A DNA stretch of 64,000 nucleotides from Nitrosomonas mobilis. GTDB taxonomy: Bacteria; Pseudomonadota; Gammaproteobacteria; Burkholderiales; Nitrosomonadaceae. Within the stretch, counting starts at the first letter, position 1; each line of letters starts with the position of its first letter. The DNA is taken from positions 86,094 to 150,093 of the forward strand of contig NZ_FMWO01000020.1 of NCBI RefSeq assembly GCF_900103035.1, given 5' to 3'. Shown here in pieces: positions 30,253 to 38,449 of the stretch. The notes beneath the pieces were generated by a model. The model had not been told where the DNA came from. It saw nothing but the letters and a program-made list of their open reading frames with translations, and did not search any database. Made by a program: the position numbers and the translations under genes.

Positions 30253-31413
30253 ATGAATACAATTTATAAAAGAGTGTGGGCAGGTATCTTATTGTCATTA
30301 CTTCTGGGCTGTGCTTCAACGTCAACTAATCATCAGCAGATGATTGATCCCGCACAACGTATGGAATTTGACGGTATATCCGTCCTGGCACCGCAAGCTA
30401 AAAATTGGTCGCTTGGCGCAATTCCAACTCAGAAGAAAGGGCTGGTGTTGTTTAAGAAACAGTTTCCTGAATCATTGGAAAAGCCGGAAATGCACACTTT
30501 TTTAGCTGGGGTTAGGCGTGCGGACATGAATGAGAAATCGCCCAAAAATTCGCATGAGCTTCTGGCTTTTATCAAATCAACGCTTGCTTCTAAAAATGAT
30601 GTCCGGTTTCAGACTATAAGTAATCGCAGCTTTGTGGATGAAAATAGAAGTAAAGCCTTGAATACCGACTGTGCTCAGTACGAGTTAGTAGAAAAGGAGT
30701 CTGCTAATCCATTGTTTCCTGGAAAGGTGTTCATTCTGACCACCTATGGTTTTCAATGCCGCCATCCCTATTCCGCCGGCATTGTCGTCGATGCGTTTTG
30801 CACTGAGCGATATCAAGAAAACAATCGGCCAGCAAGCCAGGTTCATAAGGAAGAATGTACAGCTTTCCTGAATGATGTGCAGTTTACACCGCTGGGTACT
30901 CGGACAGAGGGGCTCATGGATAATCCATACCTGGATGTACCGGCATGGGATTATCCGCAGTGGCAACAAACGGTTTCCGCTGCCAGGATGTTGAATATGC
31001 AAGGCAATAATATTGGGGCGGAGCAGCTATGCGACCAAGTTTTGCATTTTGCTGATGCAAATACTATCAAAAACATATATGCGTACGCTGATTTGCTGGA
31101 ATCTCAGCAGGATGATCGCAGCTTACTGGTGCGCGGCAGAGCGAATAAGCTCATGGAATTGAGAATCAAGCAGGCAAACGCTACTCAGTCTCAAACGACC
31201 TGGCTTGGATTCGTTCCTGAGGAAATACTCGAGGAGTATGCCACTTTGTTGGAAACACAACAACAAAGCGCCGAGGCAAAATCTATTAGAGCATTAGGGG
31301 AAGCTTACAGGTATACCCAGGAAGTGCATGCTATTCGCTTGCGCATCATAAGCCAGGGGGGAAACGCATGGGGAATGTGCATTGGATTCCAGGATTATAA
31401 TCTCCTTGACTAA
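30253..31413 (+). CDS. Predicted lipoprotein of unknown function
   Basis: This is a 386-residue protein with a lipoprotein signal: positively charged start, hydrophobic segment, then LSLLLGCASTS, where Cys near position 19 fits a signal peptidase II lipobox. The mature part shows no domain I recognise. The first half contains FVDENRSKALNTDCAQYELVE-like sequence (landmark, part quoted); several cysteines are spread through 130-215. The second half looks helical and repeat-like (SAARMLNMQGNNIGAEQLCD), reminiscent of tetratricopeptide-like helices. It sits alone between decayed genes, about 250 bp after the dead DUF45 gene. Confidence 0.75.
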   Translation: MNTIYKRVWAGILLSLLLGCASTSTNHQQMIDPAQRMEFDGISVLAPQAKNWSLGAIPTQKKGLVLFKKQFPESLEKPEMHTFLAGVRRADMNEKSPKNSHELLAFIKSTLASKNDVRFQTISNRSFVDENRSKALNTDCAQYELVEKESANPLFPGKVFILTTYGFQCRHPYSAGIVVDAFCTERYQENNRPASQVHKEECTAFLNDVQFTPLGTRTEGLMDNPYLDVPAWDYPQWQQTVSAARMLNMQGNNIGAEQLCDQVLHFADANTIKNIYAYADLLESQQDDRSLLVRGRANKLMELRIKQANATQSQTTWLGFVPEEILEEYATLLETQQQSAEAKSIRALGEAYRYTQEVHAIRLRIISQGGNAWGMCIGFQDYNLLD

Positions 31414-31424
31414 GCTTTAGACAT

Positions 31425-31586
31425 TTAACCTTCATCCTGGAAAACAGAGTAATAAGTCTGGCCTCTCGATTCATCTTGCCAGGTACCAATATGGCGCATG
31501 CAGATGAGAAAATGCTGTTCACTGTCGGTCAGTGTGGTTTTATAACGCGCTTCCCATAAGGTGGTTCTGCTCAGTAGGAAATGGTT
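31425..31586 (-). pseudogene. Remnant of a REP-associated (Y1/IS200-like) transposase
   Basis: Read on the minus strand, one frame gives LSRTTLWEARYKTTLTDSEQ then HFLICMRHI. This matches the conserved TLWEGRYK..LVDSE.YLL.C.RYIELNP block of Transposase_17 proteins. The upstream HUH and tyrosine parts are missing, and the sequence after RHI loses the family pattern and ends at a stop at 31425. It is a short, dead fragment. No flanking repetitive palindrome is obvious. Confidence 0.5.
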
Positions 31587-31740
31587 GTAACCGGATGTGA
31601 ATGCGACAATTTTCGCATTTATATTGAGTTACGGCCATGTCATGTTGAATTTCCTTTCGTTGATGAGAAGTGTTATGGAATTGGCAAAAGGCATATACGG
31701 AACTGTTTTTTTATTCATAATCAATTTGTCGAGGTGAATC

Positions 31741-32258
31741 GTGAGTATTGATAAAAAGTATCTGATCTTCGTGCTATCCCTGTTCATGTTTCTGTAATGA
31801 TGTTTTGGCAATGCACAAGCAACGAATCCCAACAAACGATAGAGTATCGTCATCAAACTGAATTCGTTTGATGGCCCCAATTGGGGAATCCGGTGGTTGG
31901 CGGGCACAACTGGTAACCGGTTTGTATGGCAATGGGGTTGACCAATCAGGTGCCTGGCAGTAAGGTGGGGCAGAAATACGCTGATCAAGTAACGGCTTTC
32001 CTGAACCTGGAAGCAGTGGAGCTGGCGGACACGCATGACGTCCCCGATCTTTCCATCTTTACCTGCGCGAGTGGGAGACATCTGCAACAGTATTGGGATG
32101 ATCTGATCAGCAAGGGTGTGTCCATCATGGTTTGCCTAGGATGTGTTGCAATTAGTGGTGTCACGTCGGATATCGTGCGTGAGGGTGCGCGTATGGGTGA
32201 CATGATAAGCGTACAGCAGCTTTTCTTGGGCGCAGATAAAGTTTTTTTTGATTATTAA
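31741..32258 (+). pseudogene. Decayed secreted DsrE-like gene (tentative)
   Basis: An open frame from ATG 31926 to 32258 encodes 110 residues including VPDLSIFTCASGRHLQQYWD and a C-terminal half GVSIMVCLGC ... GARMGDMISVQQLFLGADKV. The spacing of a cysteine after a beta-strand and the closing LGADKVFFDY recall DsrE/F-type proteins. Upstream, from GTG 31741, another frame reads MSIDKKYLIFVLSLFMFL, a signal-like start, and a third reads NAQATNPNK and SIVIKLNSFDGPN, separated by stops. I read this as one exported DsrE-like gene broken by frameshifts. The family call is weak. Confidence 0.35.
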
Positions 32259-32282
32259 AAATAACAGCGGGGCTTCAAAACG

Positions 32283-32332
32283 AAGCATGGCGGCTCGTGT
32301 GCGGTTATCTGCACAGATCGCCATGCTTTTTT
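32283..32332 (+). terminator. Rho-independent terminator
   Basis: AAGCATGGCG at 32283-32292 pairs with CGCCATGCTT at 32319-32328, leaving a 26-base loop with possible inner pairing, followed by a run of T to 32332. It closes the DsrE-like region and insulates the propeller gene that begins at 32344. Confidence 0.75.
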
Positions 32333-32343
32333 AATGAATAAAA

Positions 32344-33615
32344 ATGTGTAAATCCCCATGGTTGCAAAGGTTTTTTATGTGCCGCATCAGTGAAGTCGTG
32401 ACTTCAGGCGCTACTCTGTTTCTGGTCTGGACACTATTCTGCCTGCTTGCGGCAAATTGTCAGGCACAAACCGGGATGATCGGTAACCCTGCGGAAAAAG
32501 GGGCGAGATTGCCGCGCTTGACGACTGTGCCAGATGGTTCGATATTGTTGAGCTGGGTGGAAACCATAGATGGAGGCAAGCAGAACGAGCAACACGTGCT
32601 CAGATACGCGATTCGTAGTGAAGGGCGCTGGATCAGGACCGGTACGGTGGCAAAAGGTGAAAACTGGTTCATTAACTGGGCGGATTTTCCGTCTGTCGTA
32701 GTGATCAATGACGATTTCTGGGTGGCGCACTGGTTGGTCAGATCCCCGGGAGGGCGCAGTTATGATTATGATATCCATTTGTCGATTTCGACGGACGGGG
32801 GACTGAACTGGCAACCGGCAATCAAGCCGCATCGCGATGGCGTGGCGGCTGAACACGGCTTCGTATCTATTTTCCCGATCGGAGACGACGGTGCTGGTAT
32901 CATCTGGCTGGACGGACGCGACAATCAGACAGGTGGCACGGGTAAATTTGCGCTGCGCTACACAAGGCTTGACCGGGACGGTGTCCTGCATGCCGAGGAA
33001 GTGATCGATGCTGATACCTGTACCTGCTGCTGGACGACTGCGGCAGCATCAGTTAGTGGGCCGGTCATCGCATGGCGCAGCCGGCGTGATGGCCAAATCC
33101 GTGATCATCATGTGACGCGCATGGAAGACAACAAATGGGCCAAACCCGCTCATCTTGGTCGGGATGGCTGGTCGATCGATGCCTGTCCGGTGAATGGCCC
33201 CGGGTTGATCGCAAATAATAATCAGGTGGTGGCAGCCTGGTTTACGGCAGCAGCCAGCCAGCCAGCAGTGCGTGCGGCGCTTTCCCATGATGCCGGTAAA
33301 CATTTTTCCAAGCCACTTGAAATCGATACTAATCAGCCACTCGGGCGTATCAGCCTTGCCTGGCTGGATGAAAGAACTGCTGCCATTACTTGGCTGGGTG
33401 CAATTGATAAAACCAGCAGGCAATCTCCTCTTATGCTGCGCAAGCTCTCGCTCGACGGCAAGCTTTATCCCGCTTTCAAAATACTCGATATCGATCCGGG
33501 GTTCGCAACCGGTGTGCCGCAGATGGTGCGTGAAGACAATGGTAGATTGATGCTTGCGTGGACAGCGCCTGCGCCGGAGTATGGAATACGCACTTTGATT
33601 CTTTCTGCCCATTGA
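32344..33615 (+). CDS. Secreted BNR/propeller-like protein with conserved Cys-x-Cys-Cys motif
   Basis: This is a 423-residue exported protein. The signal peptide lies in residues 20-42 (hydrophobic run ending NCQAQ). The mature part has repeated Trp-rich beta segments and Asp-box-like elements (STDGGLNWQP, SHDAGKHFSKP), as in sialidase-type propellers. It also carries DADTCTCCWTTAA, RRDGQIRDHHV and DGWSIDACPVNGPG, a motif set I associate with an uncharacterised family of secreted propeller proteins, not true sialidases. Sialidase catalytic residues are not evident. It lies between two hairpins, so it is probably a single-gene unit. The start could also be the internal ATG at 32377. Confidence 0.7.
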   Translation: MCKSPWLQRFFMCRISEVVTSGATLFLVWTLFCLLAANCQAQTGMIGNPAEKGARLPRLTTVPDGSILLSWVETIDGGKQNEQHVLRYAIRSEGRWIRTGTVAKGENWFINWADFPSVVVINDDFWVAHWLVRSPGGRSYDYDIHLSISTDGGLNWQPAIKPHRDGVAAEHGFVSIFPIGDDGAGIIWLDGRDNQTGGTGKFALRYTRLDRDGVLHAEEVIDADTCTCCWTTAAASVSGPVIAWRSRRDGQIRDHHVTRMEDNKWAKPAHLGRDGWSIDACPVNGPGLIANNNQVVAAWFTAAASQPAVRAALSHDAGKHFSKPLEIDTNQPLGRISLAWLDERTAAITWLGAIDKTSRQSPLMLRKLSLDGKLYPAFKILDIDPGFATGVPQMVREDNGRLMLAWTAPAPEYGIRTLILSAH

Positions 33616-33628
33616 TGTGTCAGATCAG

Positions 33629-33669
33629 CCTGTTTTCAACAGGCTCGTTTCTGAAATTTTTCAGAAATA
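33629..33669 (+). terminator. Double hairpin after the propeller gene
   Basis: AGCCTGTT (33629-33636) pairs with AACAGGCT (33640-33647) around a 3-base loop. Directly after it, TTTCTGAA (33650-33657) pairs with TTCAGAAA (33662-33669). There is no long T-run, so this is a weak intrinsic terminator or an mRNA-stabilising end for the propeller gene. Confidence 0.5.
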
Positions 33670-33766
33670 CCTTGCAATCCACAACAAAATCAGGGAAATT
33701 TCATGATTGTCGGGATGAAGCTAAATAAAAGCCGATTTTGGGGAATTATTCAACAGGGGGAGAGAA

Positions 33767-35110
33767 ATGAAATACAAGAGTATCGAGGAATTCAGGAACT
33801 ACGTGGCAGAAAGAAATCCGGGGCAACCTGAGTTTCTACAGGCGGTCACCGAGGTGGTGGAAAGCTTGTGGCCGTTCATCATAAAACAGCCGCGCTATGC
33901 GGAGCATGGCCTGCTTGATCGCCTGGTCGAGCCGGAGCGGGTGATCATGTTTCGGGTTGCCTGGGTGGATGATCATGGTGAGGTCAAGGTTAATCGTGGC
34001 TACCGCATCCAGCATAATTCCGCGATCGGGCCTTACAAGGGTGGCACCCGCTTTCATCCCTCGGTCAATCTCTCCATCCTCAAGTTTCTTGCATTTGAGC
34101 AGACCTTCAAAAATGCCCTGACAACTTTGCCAATGGGTGGTGGTAAGGGCGGATCGGATTTTGATCCGAAAGGGAGGAGTCCCGGTGAAGTAATGCGTTT
34201 CTGTCAGGCATATGTCAGCGAACTGTTCCGCCATATTGGTGCGGATACTGATGTGCCGGCAGGTGATATTGGCGTGGGTGGCAGGGAAATCGGCTTTATG
34301 GTCGGGATGGTTCGGAAATTGACCAATCGTTCCGATTGTGTGTTTACGGGCAAGGGATTGAGCTTTGGTGGTTCATTATTGCGTCCGGAGGCGACGGGTT
34401 ATGGTGTAGTCTATTTTGTTGATGAAATGCTCAAACATGCTGGCCGCTCGTTCGACGGACTGCGTGTGGCAGTATCCGGTTCCGGAAATGTCGCGCAGTT
34501 TGCGATAGAAAAGGCAATGGCTTTAGGCGCCAAGGTGGTGACCGTTTCTGATTCCAGCGGCAGTATTGTCGATGAAGCAGGATTTACAGCGGAAAAACTT
34601 GCTGTTCTGGCTGAAATCAAGAATCATTTGTACGGTAGAGTTAGCGATTATGCAGAACGGGTGGGAGCCAAATTCTTGCCAGGGGAAAAGCCGTGGCATG
34701 TTCCGGTCGATGTCGCGCTTCCCTGCGCCACGCAAAATGAGATCAGCGAGGACGAGGCAGCTGTCCTGATCAAACAGGGAGTGAGCTGTGTCGCAGAAGG
34801 GGCGAATATGCCTTGTACGGCTGGGGCAATCGAGCGTTTCGAGCGTGCTAAAGTGCTATTTGCCCCTGGCAAGGCAAGCAATGCTGGCGGGGTATCTACT
34901 TCTGGTCTGGAAATGAGTCAGCAAGCAATGCGGCTTTCGTGGGGACATGAGGAAGTCGATATGCGCTTGCAAGGCATCATGAAAGCCATTCACCAATCTT
35001 GTGTCGATTACGGTATTGCCGATGATGGCAGTGTCAACTATGTCGATGGCGCGAATATCGCCGGTTTTGTTAAAGTATCGAATGCAATGCAGATGCAAGG
35101 TGTGATCTGA
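33767..35110 (+). CDS. gdhA: NADP-type glutamate dehydrogenase
   Basis: The enzyme interconverts 2-oxoglutarate plus ammonium and glutamate; its 447-residue hexameric type is normally NADPH-linked and assimilatory. The substrate pocket GPYKGGTRFHPSVN and the lysine-containing LPMGGGKGGSDFDPKG are complete. The Rossmann motif reads VAVSGSGNVAQFAIEKA, and the ending CVDYGIADDGSVNYVDGANI (landmark) matches the family. In an ammonia-rich organism this would be the main route of nitrogen assimilation, which is inference. It has its own 150 bp upstream region and a GGGGGAGAG ribosome site. Confidence 0.96.
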   Translation: MKYKSIEEFRNYVAERNPGQPEFLQAVTEVVESLWPFIIKQPRYAEHGLLDRLVEPERVIMFRVAWVDDHGEVKVNRGYRIQHNSAIGPYKGGTRFHPSVNLSILKFLAFEQTFKNALTTLPMGGGKGGSDFDPKGRSPGEVMRFCQAYVSELFRHIGADTDVPAGDIGVGGREIGFMVGMVRKLTNRSDCVFTGKGLSFGGSLLRPEATGYGVVYFVDEMLKHAGRSFDGLRVAVSGSGNVAQFAIEKAMALGAKVVTVSDSSGSIVDEAGFTAEKLAVLAEIKNHLYGRVSDYAERVGAKFLPGEKPWHVPVDVALPCATQNEISEDEAAVLIKQGVSCVAEGANMPCTAGAIERFERAKVLFAPGKASNAGGVSTSGLEMSQQAMRLSWGHEEVDMRLQGIMKAIHQSCVDYGIADDGSVNYVDGANIAGFVKVSNAMQMQGVI

Positions 35111-35286
35111 TGGCGTTGAAGCATCGGCGAGAATTACCATAACTTAGGATTCCGGTCGGAAGAGATAGGCAATGACGGGGTTGCTCATGACATAAACTAT
35201 TTTTTTCCCCAGTAAAATTAGTTAGTCATAATGAAGTAAAAAGGTTTGATCAATTTAGTACGATAGTTTCTGGATGTGAGCATGTC

Positions 35287-37200
35287 ATGAAAAAAATTCT
35301 GGCCGGATGGTTATTGTTTTGGTGGACTGGATTGTTGGTCGCGAATATGGATGGTGATTTCATCAAGGTCCAGGAGGCGTTTCGTGCCAAGGATGCGGCA
35401 AAAGTTGCTTTTTATGCGGATCGTTTACGCAAGCATCCGCTGGCACCCTATGCGGAATATTATCGCTTGCGTCTGTCCGCGCAAAGGAATGACGAAACCC
35501 AGATCAGAAATTTTCTGGCACGGCATCAGGGTAGTTACATCGCCGACAAGCTGCGCGGGGAATGGTTGCAGGTACTGGGAGAAGGTCGGCAATGGCGACA
35601 GTTCGGCGAGGAATTCCCCAAACTTGGCCATCAGGATGATCATATTATATGCTTTGCGCTGCACATGAAACAGCTTAATGGTGACCAGAGCACAGTGGCG
35701 GAACTGAAATCACGCTGGTTGAGCGGGCGTAACATGCCGAGAGGTTGTACTGCGCCCTTTCAGGAGTTGATTCGGACTGGGAAAATCTCGACAGAAGATA
35801 TCTGGTCGAGAATCCGGGCGGCGCTGGCAGCAAATAATACCAGTGTTGCCAAGGAATCCGGGAAGTATCTGGCTACTAATCAAGTAATCAATCCGCGCAC
35901 AATCGATATGGTGTTGAAGAATCCGGCACGATTTCTTGATCAGCAAAAAAATATCAAGACCCGTGCTGACAAGGAAGTAACCTTGTTTGCCCTGCTGCGG
36001 CTGCTGCGCAGTGAGACCAACCACGGGCTGGCGCGCTGGCTGAAGCTACGTGGGCAGTTTTCCGCCGCTGATCAGTCTTATTTTCTGGGGAATCTTGCTT
36101 ATTGGGCTGCTATGCGTCAGGATGAGCGTGCATTGAACTGGTTTACGCAGGCCACCAGCGGCAAGGAAACTTATCCGCTTTCTGCAACCAACCATGCCTG
36201 GTGGACACGAATCGCGCTGCGCCAGTATAACTGGCCGATGGTGCTGCAAAGTATCGAAGCCATGCCGGAGTCGATGCAGCAGGAAGATGTGTGGCGCTAT
36301 TGGCGCGCGCGTGCGTTTAAGTCAATTGGCAGGAAAAGTGATGCCAATACACTACTTGCAAAGTTAAGTAATGAACACAGCTACTATGGACAACTCGCCA
36401 AGGAAGAACTAGGGGTGATGATGAGTATTCCTGCAGCGCGGTATACACCAGGTGCACAGGAAATCCGTGCGATGGAAAACGATCCGGGTGTCCGGCGTGC
36501 ACTTGCGTTGTATCGACTTAATCAGCGTATCGAAGCTAATCGTGAGTGGATCTGGACGATCAAGGATTTTAGTGATCAGCAGCTATTGGCGGCTGCCAAG
36601 GTTGCTGAACGTCACCAGGTTTATGATCGCGCCATCAATACGGCATTGAAAACCGTCTCGCAGCATGATTTCAGTTTGCGTTATCTGGCGCCGTATCGCG
36701 CACAGATGAAGCCAGTGATCAAGCAGCAGCAGCTTGATGAGGCGTATGTATACGGACTCATTCGCCAGGAGAGCCGTTTTATCCCCGATATCAAATCCAG
36801 CGCAGGCGCCATGGGGCTGATGCAACTGATGCCGGCTACCGCAAAATGGGTAGCCAGCAAGCTGGGCATACCGAAATTTCAAACCGGCATGGCGACGGAA
36901 ATCAACACCAATCTCCAGCTCGGAACGTATTATCTTCGTCATGTGCTGGATCAGTTAGACCAGCAGCCCTTACTGGCCGCAGCTGCTTACAATGCCGGAC
37001 CCGGGAGGGCGAGACGCTGGCGCGATGTCAAGCCCCTGGAAGGGGCGGTCTATGCGGAAACCATTCCTTTCAATGAAACGCGGGAATATGTTCAGGTTGT
37101 TTTAAATAATTCGATGTATTACGCCAGCCAGTTCAATCACCAGCAAAGGCCGACCCTGAAAGAACGGCTGGGAATCGTCGCAGCCAAAAAGCCCAACTAG
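35287..37200 (+). CDS. slt: Soluble lytic murein transglycosylase (Slt70-type)
   Basis: This is a periplasmic enzyme that cleaves peptidoglycan glycan strands with formation of 1,6-anhydromuramic ends. The 637 residues start with a signal peptide (MKKILAGWLLFWWTGLLVAN). A long alpha-superhelical U-domain (about 25-440) follows, then a C-terminal SLT domain. In it, IRQESRFIPDIKSSAGAMG contains the catalytic glutamate and is followed by GLMQLMPATAKWVA and AAAYNAGPGRARRW. The gene is followed 10 bp later by cca, so the pair is probably co-transcribed. Confidence 0.94.
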   Translation: MKKILAGWLLFWWTGLLVANMDGDFIKVQEAFRAKDAAKVAFYADRLRKHPLAPYAEYYRLRLSAQRNDETQIRNFLARHQGSYIADKLRGEWLQVLGEGRQWRQFGEEFPKLGHQDDHIICFALHMKQLNGDQSTVAELKSRWLSGRNMPRGCTAPFQELIRTGKISTEDIWSRIRAALAANNTSVAKESGKYLATNQVINPRTIDMVLKNPARFLDQQKNIKTRADKEVTLFALLRLLRSETNHGLARWLKLRGQFSAADQSYFLGNLAYWAAMRQDERALNWFTQATSGKETYPLSATNHAWWTRIALRQYNWPMVLQSIEAMPESMQQEDVWRYWRARAFKSIGRKSDANTLLAKLSNEHSYYGQLAKEELGVMMSIPAARYTPGAQEIRAMENDPGVRRALALYRLNQRIEANREWIWTIKDFSDQQLLAAAKVAERHQVYDRAINTALKTVSQHDFSLRYLAPYRAQMKPVIKQQQLDEAYVYGLIRQESRFIPDIKSSAGAMGLMQLMPATAKWVASKLGIPKFQTGMATEINTNLQLGTYYLRHVLDQLDQQPLLAAAAYNAGPGRARRWRDVKPLEGAVYAETIPFNETREYVQVVLNNSMYYASQFNHQQRPTLKERLGIVAAKKPN

Positions 37201-37210
37201 TGGTCTGGGA

Positions 37211-38449
37211 ATGAGGACATATCTGGTCGGTGGGTCCGTGCGTGATGAACTGCTCGGATTACCCGTGCAAGATCATGATTATGTCGTGGTTGGCGCCACA
37301 CCCGCACAGCTCGAGCAAATGGGCTATCGTCCTGTTGGCAAGGATTTTCCGGTTTTTTTACATCCTGAAACGCATGAACAATATGCGCTGGCACGTACCG
37401 AGCGCAAGATTTCACGTGGATACAAGGGCTTTGAGATTTATGCAACCCCGGGGGTTACCCTGCAGGAGGATCTGGCGCGGCGTGACCTGACCATCAACGC
37501 ACTTGCCAAGGATGAGCATGGTGAGATTATCGATCCATTTGGCGGGATTGCCGATTTACAGGCTGGCATTTTGCGTCATATCGGTCCCGCATTCGTCGAG
37601 GATCCGGTCAGAGTGTTGCGGGTGGCCCGTTTTGCCGCCCGCTTAGGCTTCCAGGTCGCTCCCGAGACACTTGCACTGATGAAACAGATGGTGCATGACG
37701 GCGAAGTCGACGCGCTGGTGGCCGAGCGCGTCTGGCAGGAAATGGCGCGCGGGCTGATGGAGTCCCATCCATCGCGCATGTTTTATGTGCTGCACGAGTG
37801 TGGCGCCTTGGCGCGGATCATGCCGGAGGTCGACGTGCTGTTCGGAGTGCCGCAATCCCCACAAGCGCACCCCGAAATCGATACCGGCGTGCATGTCATG
37901 ATGGTGATCGATTATGCGGCGACCAGACAATTTTCGCTTGAAGTACGTTTTGCCGCACTGATGCATGATCTTGGCAAAGGCACGACTCCGCCGGAGCAAT
38001 GGCCACGGCATACGGGGCATGAGATACGGGGCGTGGCCATTGTGGAGGGGTTGTGCGAGCGGTTACGTGTGCCCGGTGAAGCAAAAGCACTGGCTCTGCT
38101 GGTCACGCGCCTGCATGGCGAGGCGCATCATGCACTGGAGCTGGCCGCAAGTGACATTGCCGCTATATTGCAGTCAACGGATGCGTATCGCAGACCAGGG
38201 CGTTTTGGCGAATTTCTACAGGCATGCGCCAGTGATTTTCATGGCCGTCCCGGTTTTGCGCAGCAGAATTATCAACAGATGACACATTTACAACAAGCAT
38301 TGGAGGCGGCCATGCAGGTCGATGCCGGTGCGATTGCCAGTAAGCTGCAACAAAACCATGCAGGTGACCGCAATTTACCGATGCTGATTAATCAACATAT
38401 CTACGCGGCAAGACTGGACGCAATCAATACGCTTTTGCGGCAGAGTTGA
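37211..38449 (+). CDS. cca: CCA-adding tRNA nucleotidyltransferase (bifunctional, with HD domain)
   Basis: The enzyme adds or repairs the 3'-CCA end of tRNAs. The 412 residues include the class II head YLVGGSVRDELLGLPVQDHD, with the catalytic aspartates, and RRDLTINALAKDEHG. The C-terminal phosphohydrolase HD domain shows FAALMHDLGKGTTPPEQWPRH, so it has the phosphatase/phosphodiesterase extension of E. coli-type enzymes. It starts 10 bp after slt. Its last 26 bp overlap the end of the convergent ABC exporter gene. Confidence 0.95.
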   Translation: MRTYLVGGSVRDELLGLPVQDHDYVVVGATPAQLEQMGYRPVGKDFPVFLHPETHEQYALARTERKISRGYKGFEIYATPGVTLQEDLARRDLTINALAKDEHGEIIDPFGGIADLQAGILRHIGPAFVEDPVRVLRVARFAARLGFQVAPETLALMKQMVHDGEVDALVAERVWQEMARGLMESHPSRMFYVLHECGALARIMPEVDVLFGVPQSPQAHPEIDTGVHVMMVIDYAATRQFSLEVRFAALMHDLGKGTTPPEQWPRHTGHEIRGVAIVEGLCERLRVPGEAKALALLVTRLHGEAHHALELAASDIAAILQSTDAYRRPGRFGEFLQACASDFHGRPGFAQQNYQQMTHLQQALEAAMQVDAGAIASKLQQNHAGDRNLPMLINQHIYAARLDAINTLLRQS

